Origin: Clusia tigrina
Lineage: Eukaryota > Arthropoda > Insecta > Diptera > Clusiidae
NCBI GenBank assembly: GCA_920105625.2
Contig: OV050031.1
Span: 93,253,676 to 93,317,675 of the forward strand
Direction of reading: 5' to 3'
DNA length: 64,000 bases
Shown here piece after piece: positions 13,681 to 25,900 of this stretch. The position numbers and the translations under genes were made by a program. Under the pieces are notes generated by a model. It saw only the letters and a list, made by a program, of their open reading frames with translations, did not search any database and was not told the DNA's origin. Within the stretch, counting starts at the first letter, position 1. Each line of letters starts with the position of its first letter.

Positions 13681-14635
13681 ACGTCCTACACCTATCAAAG
13701 TTTGCAACATACAAATGCTTGTAACTTTTTACTGGAGCGTCATAAAACCTTGAAACTTTGTAACAATAAAGCACTCGAGCCTCTTGTCACTTTAAGCTAT
13801 CGCTCAAAGCTATGCTACCCTTGAGTCCCAAATCAAACACTGATAAAACTTCAAATGGCCCTAAGTTCTATACAGTACGTCCTACACCTATCAAAGTTTG
13901 CAACATACAAATGCTTGTAACTTTTTACTGGAGCGTCATAAAACCTTGAAATTTTGTAACAATAAAGTACTCGAGCCTCTTGTCAATTTAAGCTATCGCT
14001 CGAAGCTATGCTACCCTTGAGTTCCAAATCAAACACTGATAAAACTTCAAATGGCCCTAACTTCTATACGGTACGTCCCACACCTATCACAGTTTGCAAC
14101 ATACAAATGCTTGTAACTTTTTACTGGAGTGTCATAAAACCTTGAAATTTTGTAATAATAAAGTACTCGAGCCTCTTGTCAATTTAAGCTATCGCTCAAA
14201 GCTATGCTACCCTTGAATCCCAAATCAAACACTGATAAAACTTCAAATGGCCCTAACTTCTATACGGTACGTCCTACACCTATCAAAGTTTGCAGCATAC
14301 AAATGCTTGTAACTTTTTACTGGAGCGTCATAAAACCTTGAAATTTTGTAACAATAAAGTACTCGAGCCGCTTGTCAATTTAAGCTATCGCTCAAAGCTA
14401 TGCTACCCTTGAGTCCCAAATCATACACTGATAAAACTTCAAATGGCCCTAAATTCTAAACGGTACGTCCTACACCTATCAAAGTTTGCAACATACAAAT
14501 GCTTGTAACTTTTTACTGGAGCGTCATAAAACCTTGAAATTTTGTAACAATCAAGTACTCGAGCCTCTTGTCAATTTAAGCTATCGCTCAAAGCTATGCT
14601 ACCCTTGAGTCCCAAATCAAACACTGATAAAACTT

Positions 14636-14747
14636 CAAATGGCCCTAACTTCTATACGGTACGTCCTACACCTATCAAAGTTTGCAACATACAAATGCTT
14701 GTAACTTTTTACTGGAGCGTCATAAAACCTTGAAATTTTGTAACAAT
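14636..14747 (+). repeat. Internal 56-bp diverged tandem duplication within the monomer
   Basis: Bases 14636-14691 and 14692-14747 can be laid side by side without gaps at an offset of 56. Shared words in register are CAAATG followed four bases later by TAACTT, then GG, then CGTC, then a CAAAGTTTGCAACA / GAAATTTTGTAACA pair. By hand this gives a little over 60% identity. The rest of the monomer (about 84 bp) shows no clear third copy. The monomer probably arose by duplication of a shorter element plus an unrelated or more decayed segment. Confidence 0.7.
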
Positions 14748-14871
14748 AAAGTACTCGAGCCGCTTGTCAATTTAAGCTATCGCTCAAAGCTATGCTACCC
14801 TTGAGTCCCTAATCATACACTGATAAAACTTCAAATGGCCCTAAATTCTGTACGGTACGTCCTACACCTAT
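14676..14871 (+). repeat. Reference monomer, 196 bp
   Basis: This copy is close to the majority sequence and serves as a coordinate reference, phased to start at CAAAGTTTGC; the next copy starts at 14872. A hand count gives 73 G+C in the closely similar majority monomer. It has five CpGs: in GAGCGTC, CTCGAG, TATCGCTC, TACGG and TACGTCC. A ScaI site (AGTACT, 14750-14755) overlaps an XhoI site (CTCGAG, 14754-14759) by two bases, and this pair is present in most monomers. The length is 1 modulo 3, so any reading frame rotates at each monomer boundary and long coding frames cannot persist through the array. Confidence 0.95.
14774..14793 (+). repeat. 13-bp-spaced direct repeat AAGCTAT within each monomer
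   Basis: AAGCTAT occurs at 14774-14780 and again at 14787-14793, separated by CGCTCA. The pair is present in almost every monomer; the intervening CpG is often changed to TG. In region 4 type q monomers the first copy is altered to AAGCTTT, which creates a HindIII site. No function can be assigned. Confidence 0.75.
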
Positions 14872-15247
14872 CAAAGTTTGCAACATATAAATGCTTGTAA
14901 CTTTTTACTGGAGCGTCATAAAACCTTGAAATTTTGTAACAATAAAGTACTCGAGCCTCTTGTCAATTTAAGCTATCGCTCAAAGCTATGCTACCTTTGA
15001 GTCCCAAATCAAACACTGATAAAACTTCAAATGGCCCTAAGTTCTATACAGTACGTCCTACACCTATCAAAGTTTGCAACATACAAATGCTTGTAACTTT
15101 TTACTGGAGCGTCATAAAACCTTGAAATTTTGTAACAATAAAGTACTCGAGCCTCTTGTCAATTTAAGCTATCGCTCAAAGCTATGCTACCCTTGAGTCC
15201 CAAATCAAACACTGATAAAACTTCAAATGGCCCTAACTTCTATACGG

Positions 15248-16814
15248 TACGTCCTACACCTATCAAAGTTTGCAACATACAAATGCTTGTAACTTTTTAC
15301 TGGAGCGTCATAAAACCTTGAAACTTTGTAACAATAAAGCACTCGAGCCTCTTGTCAATTTAAGCTATCGCTCAAAGCTATGCTACCCTTGAGTCCCAAA
15401 TCAAACACTGATAAAACTTCAAATGGCCCTAAGTTCTATACAGTACGTCCTACACCTATCAAAGTTTGCAACATACAAATGCTTGTAACTTTTTACTGGA
15501 GCGTCATAAAACCTTGAAATTTTGTAACAATAAAGTACTCGAGCCTCTTGTCAATTTAAGCTATCGCTCGAAGCTATGCTACCCTTGAGTTCCAAATCAA
15601 ACACTGATAAAACTTCAAATGGCCCTAACTTATATACGGTACGTCCCACACCTATCAAAGTTTGCAACATACAAATGCTTGTAATTTTTACTGGAGTGTC
15701 ATAAAACCTTGAAATTTTGTAATAATAAAGTACTCGAGCCTCTTGTCAATTTAAGATATCGCTCAAAGCTATGCTACCCTTGAATCCCAAATCAAACACT
15801 GATAAAACTTTAAATGGCCCTAACTTCTATACGGTACGTCCTACACCTATCAAAGTTTGCAACATACAAATGCTTGTAACTTTTTACTGGAGCGTCATAA
15901 AACCTTGAAATTTTGTAACAATAAAGTACTCGAGCCGCTTGTCAATTTAAGCTATCGCTCAAAGCTATGCTACCCTTGAGTCCCAAATCATACACTGATA
16001 AAACTTCAAATGGCCCTAAATTCTATACGGTACGTCCTACACCTATCAAAGTTTGCAACATACAAATGCTTGTAACTTTTTACTGGAGCGTCATAAAACC
16101 TTGAAATTTTGTAACAATAAAGTACTCGAGCCTCTTGTCAATTTAAGCTATCGCTCAAAGCTATGCTACCCTTGAGTCCCAAATCAAACACTGATAAAAC
16201 TTCAAATGGCCCTAACTTCTATACGGTACGTCCTACACCTATCAAAGTTTGCAACATACAAATGCTTGTAACTTTTTACTGGAGCGTCATAAAACCTTGA
16301 AATTTTGTAACAATAAAGTACTCGAGCCGCTTGTCAATTTAAGCTATCGCTCAAAGCTATGCTACCCTTGAGTCCCTAATCATACACTGATAAAACTTCA
16401 AATGGCCCTAAATTCTGTACGGTACGTCCTACACCTATCAAAGTTTGCAACATATAAATGCTTGTAACTTTTTACTGGAGCGTCATAAAACCTTGAAATT
16501 TTGTAACAATAAAGTACTCGAGCCTCTTGTCAATTTAAGCTATCGCTCAAAGCTATGCTACCTTTGAGTCCCAAATCAAACACTGATAAAACTTCAAATG
16601 GCCCTAAGTTCTATACAGTACGTCCTACACCTATCAAAGTTTGCAACATACAAATGCTTGTAACTTTTTACTGGAGCGTCATAAAACCTTGAAATTTTGT
16701 AACAATAAAGTACTCGAGCCTCTTGTCAATTTAAGCTATCGCTCAAAGCTATGCTACCCTTGAGTCCCAAATCAAACACTGATAAAATTTCAAATGGCCC
16801 TAACTTCTATACGG
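15248..16814 (+). repeat. 8-monomer tandem duplication, copy 2 (1567 bp)
   Basis: Second copy of the preceding block. The anchor ACTCGAGCCG at 14361 returns at 15928. The offset is 1567 rather than 1568 because one monomer here reads GTAATTTTTAC (about 15684) and has lost a base. Just past the end, GGTACGTGCTAC and GTATATTTAAGCTATTCC (about 16815-16935) match the HOR-1 monomer near 5650-5775, so the array re-enters HOR-1-type sequence. Confidence 0.85.
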
Positions 16815-18475
16815 TACGTGCTACACCTATCAAAGTTTGCAACATACAAATGCTTGTAACTTTTTACTGGAGCGTCATAAAACCTTGAAACTTTGTAACA
16901 ATAAAGTACTCGAGCCTCTTGTATATTTAAGCTATTCCTCAAAGCTATGCTACCCTTGAGTCCCAAATCAAACACTGATAAAACTTCAAATGGCCCTAAC
17001 TTCTATACGGTACGTCCTACACCTATCAAAGTTTGCAACATACAAATGCTTGTAACTTTTTACTGGAGCGTCATAAAACCTTGAAATTTTGTAACAATAA
17101 AGTACTCGAGCCGCTTGTCAATTTAAGCTATCGGTCAAAGCTATGCTACCCTTGAGTCCCAAATCATACACTGACAAAACTTCAAATGGCCCTAAATTCT
17201 GTACGGTACGTCCTACACCTATCAAAGTTTGCAACATACAAATGCTTGTAACTTTTTACTGGAGCGTCATAAAACCTTGAAATTTTGTAACAATAAAGTA
17301 CTCGAGCCTCTTGTCAATTTAAGCTATCGCTCAAAGCTATGCTACCCTTAAGTCCCAAATCAAACACTTCGCAAACACGCCCTAACTTCTATACGGTACG
17401 TCCTACACCTATCAAAGTTTGCAACATACAAATGCTTGTAACTTTTTATTGGAGCGTAATAAAACCTTGAAATTTTGTAATAATAAAGTACTCGAGCCTC
17501 TTGTCAATTTAAGCTATTGCTCAAAGCTATGCTACCCTTAAGTCCCGAATCAAACACTGATAAAACTTCAAATGGCCCTAACTTCTGTACGGTACGTCCT
17601 ACAGCTATCAAAGTTTGCAACATACAAATGCTTGTATTTTTTTACTGGAGCGTCATAAAACCTTGAAATTTTGTAACAATAAAGTACTCGAGCCTCTTGT
17701 CAATTTAAGCTATTGCTCAAAGCTATGCTACCCTTAAGTCCCAAATCAAACACTGATAAAACTTCAAATGGCAATAACATCTGTACGGTACGTCCTACAC
17801 CTATCAAAGTTTGCAACATACAAATGTTTGTAACTTTTTACTGGAGCGTCATAAAACCTTGAAATTTTGTAACAATAAAGTACTCGAGCCTCTTGTCAAT
17901 TTAAGCTATCGCTCAAAGCTACGCTACCCTTAAGTCCCAAATCAAACACTGATAAAACTTCAAATGGCCCTAACTTCTGTACGGTACGTCCTACACCTAT
18001 CAAAGTTTGCAACATACAAATACTTTTAACTTTTTACTGGAGCGTCATAAAACCTTGAAATTTTGTAACAATAAAGTACTCGAGCCTCTTGTCAATTTAA
18101 GCTATCGCTCAAAGCTATGCTACCCTTGAGTCCCAAATCAAACACTGATAAAACTTCAAATAGCCCTAACTTCTATACGGTACGTCCTACACCTATCAAA
18201 GTTTGCAACATACAAATGCTTGTAACTTTTTACTGGAGCGTCATAAAACCTTGAAACTTTGTAACAATAAAGTACTCGAGCCTCTTGTCAATTTAAGCTA
18301 TTGCTCAAAGCTATGCTACCCTTGAGTCCCAAATCAAACACTGATAATACTTCAAATGGCCCTAACTTCTATACGGTACGTCCTACACCTATCAAAGTTT
18401 GCAACATACAAATGCTTGTAACTTTTTACTGGAGCGTCATAAAACCTTGAAATTTTGTAACAATAAAGTACTCGA
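16815..18475 (+). repeat. Partial second copy of the HOR-1 version B block
   Basis: From about 17190 the monomer series matches that at about 10140-11710, offset 7049 before and 7048 after the one-base-longer monomer. Order of marks: 190-bp variant at 17369, TTATTGGAGCGTAAT, ACAGCTATC (for ACATCTATC), GGCAATAACATC, AAAGCTACGC, AAATACTTTTAAC, CAAATAGCCC, then CAAAACATACACTG. The match runs on to about 18760, so it overlaps the start of region 2. The AGGTTT opening monomer is missing here. Confidence 0.82.
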
Positions 18476-21400
18476 GCCGCTTGTCAATTTAAGCTATCGC
18501 TCAAAGCTATGCTACCCTTGAGTCCCAAAACATACACTGATAAAACTTCAAATGGCCCTAAATTCTGTACGGTACGTCCTACACCTATCAAAGTTTGCAA
18601 CATATAAATGCTTGTAACTTTTTACTGGAGCGTCATAAAACCTTGAAATTTTGTAACAATAAAGTACTCGAGCCTCTTGTCAATTTAAGCTATCGCTCAA
18701 AGCTATGCTACCCTTGAGTCCCAAATCAAACACTGATAAAACTTCAAATGGCCCTAAGTTCTATACAGTACGTCCTACACCTATCAAAGTTTGCAACATA
18801 CAAATGCTTGTAACTTTTTACTGGAGCGTCATAAAACCTTGAAATTTTGTAATAATAAAGTACTCGAGCCTCTTGTCAATTTAAGCTATCGCTCAAAGCT
18901 ATGCTACCCTTGAATCCCAAATAAAAAACTGATAAAACTTCAAATGGCCCTAACTTCTATACGGTACGTCCTACACCTATCAAAGTTTGCAACATACAAA
19001 TGCTTGTAACTTTTCACTGGAGCGTCATAAAACCTTGAAACTTTGTAACACTAAAGCACTCGAGCCGCTTGTCAATTTAAGCTATCGCTCAAAGCTATGC
19101 TACCCTTAAGTCCCAAATCAAACACTGATAAAACTTCAAATGACCCTAAATTGTATACAGTACGTCCTACACCTATCAAAGTTTGCAACATACAAATGCT
19201 TCTAACTTTTTACTGGAGCGTCATAAAACCTTGAAATTTTGTAACAATAAAGTACTCGAGCCAATTGTCAATTTAAGCTATTGCTCAAAGCTATGCTACC
19301 CTTGTGTCCCGAATCAAACACAGATAAAACTTCAAATGGCCCTAACTTCTATACGGTAGTCCTACACCTATCAAAGTTTGCAACATACAAATGCTTGTAA
19401 CTTTTTACTGGAGCGTCATAAAGCCGTGAAATTTTGTAACAATAAAGTACTCGAGCCTCTTGTCATTTTAAGCTATCGCTCAAAGCTATGCTACCCTTGA
19501 GTCCCAAAACATACACTGATAAAACTTCAAATGGCCCTAAATTCTGTACGGTACGTCCTACACCTATCAAAGTTTGCAACATATAAATGCTTGTAACTTT
19601 TTACTGGAGCGTCATAAAACCTTGAAATTTTGTAATAATAAAGTACTCGAGCCTCTTGTCAATTTAAGCTATCGCTCAAAGCTATGCTACCCTTGAGTCC
19701 CAAATCAAACACTGATAAAACTTCAAATGGCCCTAAGTTCTATACAGTACGTCCTACACCTATCAAAGTTTGCAACATACAAATGCTTGTAACTTTTTAC
19801 TGGAGCGTCATAAAACCTTAAAATTTTGTAACAATAAAGTACTCGAGCCTCTTGTCAATTTAAGCTATCGCTCGAAGCTATGCTACCCTTGAGTTCCAAA
19901 TCAAACACTGATAAAACTTCAAATGGCCCTAACTTCTATCCGGTACGTCCTACACCTATCAAAGTTTGCAACATACAAATGCTTGTAACTTTTTACTGGA
20001 GCGTCATAAAACCTTGAAACTTTGTAACAATAAAGCACTCGAGCCTCTTGTCAATTTAAGCTATCGCTCAAAGCTATGCTACCCTTGAGTCCCAAATCAA
20101 ACACTGATAAAACTTCAAATGGCCCTAAGTTCTATACAGTACGTCCTACACCTATCAAAGTTTGCAACATACAAATGCTTGTAACTTTTTACTGGAGCGT
20201 CATAAAACCTTGAAATTTTGTAACAATAAAGTACTCGAGCCTCTTGTCAATTTAAGCTATCGCTCGAAGCTATGCTACCCTTGAGTTCCAAATCAAACAC
20301 TGATAAAACTTCAAATGGCCCTAACTTATATACGGTACGTCCCACACCTATCAAAGTTTGCAACATACAAATGCTTGTAACTTTTTACTGGAGTGTCATA
20401 AAACCTTGAAATTTTGTAACAATAAAGTACTCGAGCCTCTTGTCAATTTAAGCTATCGCTCAAAGCTATGCTACCCTTGAATCCCAAATAAAACACTGAT
20501 AAAACTTCAAATGGCCTTAACTTCTATACGGTACGTCCTACACCTATCAAAGTTTGCAACATACAAATGCTTGTAACTTTTCACTGGAGCGTCATAAAAC
20601 CTTGAAACTTTTTAACAATAAAGCACTCGAGCAGCTTGTCAATTTAAGCTATCGCTCAAAGCTATGCTACCCTTGAGTCCCAAAACATACACTGATAAAA
20701 CTTCAAATGGCCCTAAATTCTGTACGGTACGTCCTACACCTATCAAAGTTTGCAACATATAAGTGCTTGTAACTTTTTACTGGAGCGTCATAAAACCTTG
20801 AAATTTTGTAATAATAAAGTACTCGAGCCTCTTGTCAATTTAAGCTATCGCTCAAAGCTATGCTACCCTTGAATCCCAAATAAAACACTGATAAAAATTC
20901 AAATGGCCCTAACTTCTATACGGTGCGTCCCACACCTATCAAAGTTTGCAACATACAAATGCTTGTAACTTTTTACTGGAGCGTCATAAAACCTTGAAAT
21001 TTTGTAACAATAAAATACTCGAGCCTCTTGTCAATTTAAGCTATCGCTCAAAGCTATGCTACCCTTGAATCCCAAATAAAAAACTGATAAAACTTCAAAT
21101 GGCCCTAACTTCTATACGGTACGTCCTACACCTATCAAAGTTTGCAACATACAAATGCTTGTAACTTTTCACTGGAGCGTCATAAAACCTTGAAACTTTG
21201 TAACAATAAAGCACTCGAGCCGCTTGTCAATTTAAGCTATCGCTCAAAGCTATGCTACCCTTAAGTCCCAAATCAAACACTGATAAAACTTCAAATGACC
21301 CTAAATTATATACAGTACGTCCTACACCTATCAACGTTTGCAACATACAAATGCTTCTAACTTTTTACTGGAGCGTCATAAAACCTTGAAATTTTGTAAC

Positions 21401-22981
21401 AATAAAGTACTCGAGCCTCTTTTCAATTTAAGCTATTGCTCAAAGCTATGCTACCCTTGTGTCCCGAATCAAACACAGATAAAACTTCAAATGGCCCTAA
21501 CTTATATACGGTAGTCCTACACCTATCAAAGTTTGCAACATACAAATCCTTGTAACTTTTTACTGGAGCGTCATAAAACCTTGAAATTTTGTAACAATAA
21601 AGTACTCGAGCCTCTTGTCAATTTAAGCTATCGCTCAAATCTATGCTACCCTTGATTTCCAAATCAAACACTGATAAAACTTCAAATAGCCCTAACTTCT
21701 ATACGGTACGTCCTACACCTATCAAAGTTTGCAACATACAAATGCTTGTGACTTTTTACTGGAGCGTCATAAAACCTTGAAACTTTGTAACAATAAAGTA
21801 CTCGAGCCTCTTGTCAATTTAAGCTATTGCTCAAAGCTATGCTACCCTTGAGTCCCAAATCAAACACTGATAAAACTTGAAATGGCCCTAACTTCTATAC
21901 GGTACGTCCTACACCTATCAAAGTTTGCAACATACAAATGCTTGTAACTTTTTACTGGAGCGTCATAAAACCTTGAAATTTTGTAACAATAAAGCACTCG
22001 AGCCGCTTGTCAATTTAAGCTATCGCTCAAAGCTATGCTACCCTTGAGTCCCAAAACATACACTGATAAAACTTCAAATGGCCCTAAATTCTGTACGGTA
22101 CGTCCTACACCTATCAAAGTTTGCAACATATAAATGCTTGTAACTTTTTACTGGAGCGTCATAAAACCTTGAAATTTTGTAACAATAAAGTACTCGAGCC
22201 TCTTGTCATTTTAAGCTATCGCTCAAAGCTATGCTACCCTTGAGTCCCAAATCAAACACTGATAAAACTTCAAATGGCCCTAAGTTCTATACAGTACGTC
22301 CTACACCTATCAAAGTTTGCAACATACAAATGCTTGTAACTTTTTACTGGAGCGTCATAAAACCTTGAAACTTTGTAACAATAAAGCACTCGAGCCTCTT
22401 GTCAATTTAAGCTATTGCTCAAAGCTATGCTACCCTTGAATCCCAAATAAAACACTGATAAAACTTCAAATGGCCCTAACTTCTATACGGTACGTCCCAC
22501 ACCTATCAAAGTTTGCAACATACAAATGCTTGTAACTTTTTACTGGAGTGTCATAAAACCTTGAAATTTTGTAATAATAAAGTACTCGAGCCTCTTGTCA
22601 ATTTAAGCTATCGCTCAAAGCTATGCTACCCTTGAATCCCAAATAAAACACTGATAAAACTTCAAATGGCCCTAACTTCTATACGGTACGTCCTACACCT
22701 ATCAAAGTTTGCAACATACAAATGCTTGTAACTTTTCACTGGAGCGTCATAAAACCTTGAAACTTTTTAACAATAAAGCACTCGAGCAGCTTGTCAATTT
22801 AAGCTATCGCTCAAAGCTATGCTACCCTTGAGTCCCAAAACATACACTGATAAAACTTCAAATGGCCCTAAATTCTGTACGGTACGTCCTACACCTATCA
22901 AAGTTTGCAACATATAAGTGCTTGTAACTTTTTACTGGAGCGTCATAAAACCTTGAAATTTTGTAATAATAAAGTACTCGA
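18476..22981 (+). repeat. HOR-2 long unit, copy 1 (23 monomers, 4506 bp)
   Basis: Anchors return at exactly +4506: the private CTAAAGCACT at 19051 and 23557, CCTAAATTGT at 19145 and 23651, GCAGCTTG at 20631 and 25137, and CTTGTGAC at 21745 and 26251. Two 195-bp monomers (GGTAGTCC at 19355 and 21510) explain 4506 against 23 x 196 = 4508. Relative to copy 2, one monomer is missing near 22370: TAAGTTCTATACAG runs straight into GAAACTTTG, without the CTCGAAGC/GAGTTCC monomer between. Confidence 0.88.
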
Positions 22982-25900
22982 GCCGCTTGTCAATTTAAGC
23001 TATCGCTCAAAGCTATGCTACCCTTGAGTCCCAAAACATACACTGATAAAACTTCAAATGGCCCTAAATTCTGTACGGTACGTCCTACACCTATCAAAGT
23101 TTGCAACATATAAATGCTTGTAACTTTTTACTGGAGCGTCATAAAACCTTGAAATTTTGTAACAATAAAGTACTCGAGCCTCTTGTCAATTTAAGCTATC
23201 GCTCAAAGCTATGCTACCCTTGAGTCCCAAATCAAACACTGATAAAACTTCAAATGGCCCTAAGTTCTATACAGTACGTCCTACACCTATCAAAGTTTGC
23301 AACATACAAATGCTTGTAACTTTTTACTGGAGCGTCATAAAACCTTGAAATTTTGTAATAATAAAGTACTCGAGCCTCTTGTCAATTTAAGCTATCGCTC
23401 AAAGCTATGCTACCCTTGAATCCCAAATAAAAAACTGATAAAACTTCAAATGGCCCTAACTTCTATACGGTACGTCCTACACCTATCAAAGTTTGCAACA
23501 TACAAATGCTTGTAACTTTTCACTGGAGCGTCATAAAACCTTGAAACTTTGTAACACTAAAGCACTCGAGCCGCTTGTCAATTTAAGCTATCGCTCAAAG
23601 CTATGCTACCCTTAAGTCCCAAATCAAACACTGATAAAACTTCAAATGACCCTAAATTGTATACAGTACGTCCTACACCTATCAAAGTTTGCAACATACA
23701 AATGCTTCTAACTTTTTACTGGAGCGTCATAAAACCTTGAAATTTTGTAACAATAAAGTACTCGAGCCAATTGTCAATTTAAGCTATTGCTCAAAGCTAT
23801 GCTACCCTTGTGTCCCAAATCAAACACAGATAAAACTTCAAATGGCCCTAACTTCTATACGGTAGTCCTACACCTATCAAAGTTTGCAACATACAAATGC
23901 TTGTAACTTTTTACTGGAGCGTCATAAAGCCGTGAAATTTTGTAACAATAAAGTACTCGAGCCTCTTGTCAATTTAAGCTATCGCTCAAAGCTATGCTAC
24001 CCTTGAGTCCCAAAACATACACTGATAAAACTTCAAATGGCCCTAAATTCTGTACGGTACGTCCTACACCTATCAAAGTTTGCAACATATAAATGCTTGT
24101 AACTTTTTACTGGAGCGTCATAAAACCTTGAAATTTTGTAATAATAAAGTACTCGAGCCTCTTGTCAATTTAAGCTATCGCTCAAAGCTATGCTACCCTT
24201 GAGTCCCAAATCAAACACTGATAAAACTTCAAATGGCCCTAAGTTCTATACAGTACGTCCTACACCTATCAAAGTTTGCAACATACAAATGCTTGTAACT
24301 TTTTACTGGAGCGTCATAAAACCTTAAAATTTTGTAACAATAAAGTACTCGAGCCTCTTGTCAATTTAAGCTATCGCTCGAAGCTATGCTACCCTTGAGT
24401 TCCAAATCAAACACTGATAAAACTTCAAATGGCCCTAACTTCTATCCGGTACGTCCTACACCTATCAAAGTTTGCAACATACAAATGCTTGTAACTTTTT
24501 ACTGGAGCGTCATAAAACCTTGAAACTTTGTAACAATAAAGCACTCGAGCCTCTTGTCAATTTAAGCTATCGCTCAAAGCTATGCTACCCTTGAGTCCCA
24601 AATCAAACACTGATACAACTTCAAATGGCCCTAAGTTCTATACAGTACGTCCTACACCTATCAAAGTTTGCAACATACAAATGCTTGTAACTTTTTACTG
24701 GAGCGTCATAAAACCTTGAAATTTTGTAACAATAAAGTACTCGAGCCTCTTGTCAATTTAAGCTATCGCTCGAAGCTATGCTACCCTTGAGTTCCAAATC
24801 AAACACTGATAAAACTTCAAATGGCCCTAACTTCTATACGGTACGTCCCACACCTATCAAAGTTTGCAACATACAAATGCTTGTAACTTTTTACTGGAGT
24901 GTCATAAAACCTTGAAATTTTGTAATAATAAAGTACTCGAGCCTCTTGTCAATTTAAGCTATCGCTCAAAGCTATGCTACCCTTGAATCCCAAATAAAAC
25001 ACTGATAAAACTTCAAATGGCCTTAACTTCTATACGGTACGTCCTACACCTATCAAAGTTTGCAACATACAAATGCTTGTAACTTTTCACTGGAGCGTCA
25101 TAAAACCTTGAAACTTTTTAACAATAAAGCACTCGAGCAGCTTGTCAATTTAAGCTATCGCTCAAAGCTATGCTACCCTTGAGTCCCAAAACATACACTG
25201 ATAAAACTTCAAATGGCCCTAAATTCTGTACGGTACGTCCTACACCTATCAAAGTTTGCAACATATAAGTGCTTGTAACTTTTTACTGGAGCGTCATAAA
25301 ACCTTGAAATTTTGTAATAATAAAGTACTCGAGCCTCTTGTCAATTTAAGCTATCGCTCAAAGCTATGCTACCCTTGAATCCCAAATAAAACACTGATAA
25401 AAATTCAAATGGCCCTAACTTCTATACGGTGCGTCCCACACCTATCAAAGTTTGCAACATACAAATGCTTGTAACTTTTTACTGGAGCGTCATAAAACCT
25501 TGAAATTTTGTAACAATAAAGTACTCGAGCCTCTTGTCAATTTAAGCTATCGCTCAAAGCTATGCTACCCTTGAATCCCAAATAAAAAACTGATAAAACT
25601 TCAAATGGCCCTAACTTCTATACGGTACGTCCTACACCTATCAAAGTTTGCAACATACAAATGCTTGTAACTTTTCACTGGAGCGTCATAAAACCTTGAA
25701 ACTTTGTAACAATAAAGCACTCGAGCCGCTTGTCAATTTAAGCTATCGCTCAAAGCTATGCTACCCTTAAGTCCCAAATCAAACACTGATAAAACTTCAA
25801 ATGACCCTAAATTATATACAGTACGTCCTACACCTATCAACGTTTGCAACATACAAATGCTTCTAACTTTTTACTGGAGCGTCATAAAACCTTGAAATTT

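Larger units (their letters stand above)
13681..15247 (+). repeat. 8-monomer tandem duplication, copy 1 (1567 bp)
   Basis: Followed directly by a second copy at +1567. Shared marks in order: GAAACTTTG with AAAGCACTC, TAAGTTCTATACAG, CTCGAAGC with GAGTTCC, GTCCCACACC with GAGTGTCAT, GAATCCCAAATCAAAC, CTCGAGCCGC with CATACACTG, then CCCTAATCATAC and ACCTTTGAGTCCC. Private differences include TCACTTTAAG near 13790, TATCACAG near 14086, GCAGCATAC near 14293 and AATCAAGTAC near 14550. Confidence 0.85.
341..17380 (+). repeat. 190-bp monomer variant in region 1, 5 copies
   Basis: In these monomers the 17 bases between CAAACACT and CCCTAACTT (normally starting GATAAAACTTC) are replaced by 11 bases, TCGCAAACACG, making the monomer six bases shorter. 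Positions of TCGCAAAC: 341, 3667, 6994, 10320 and 17369. There is exactly one per HOR-1 unit, always followed by a monomer with TTATTGGAGCGTAAT. Confidence 0.92.
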
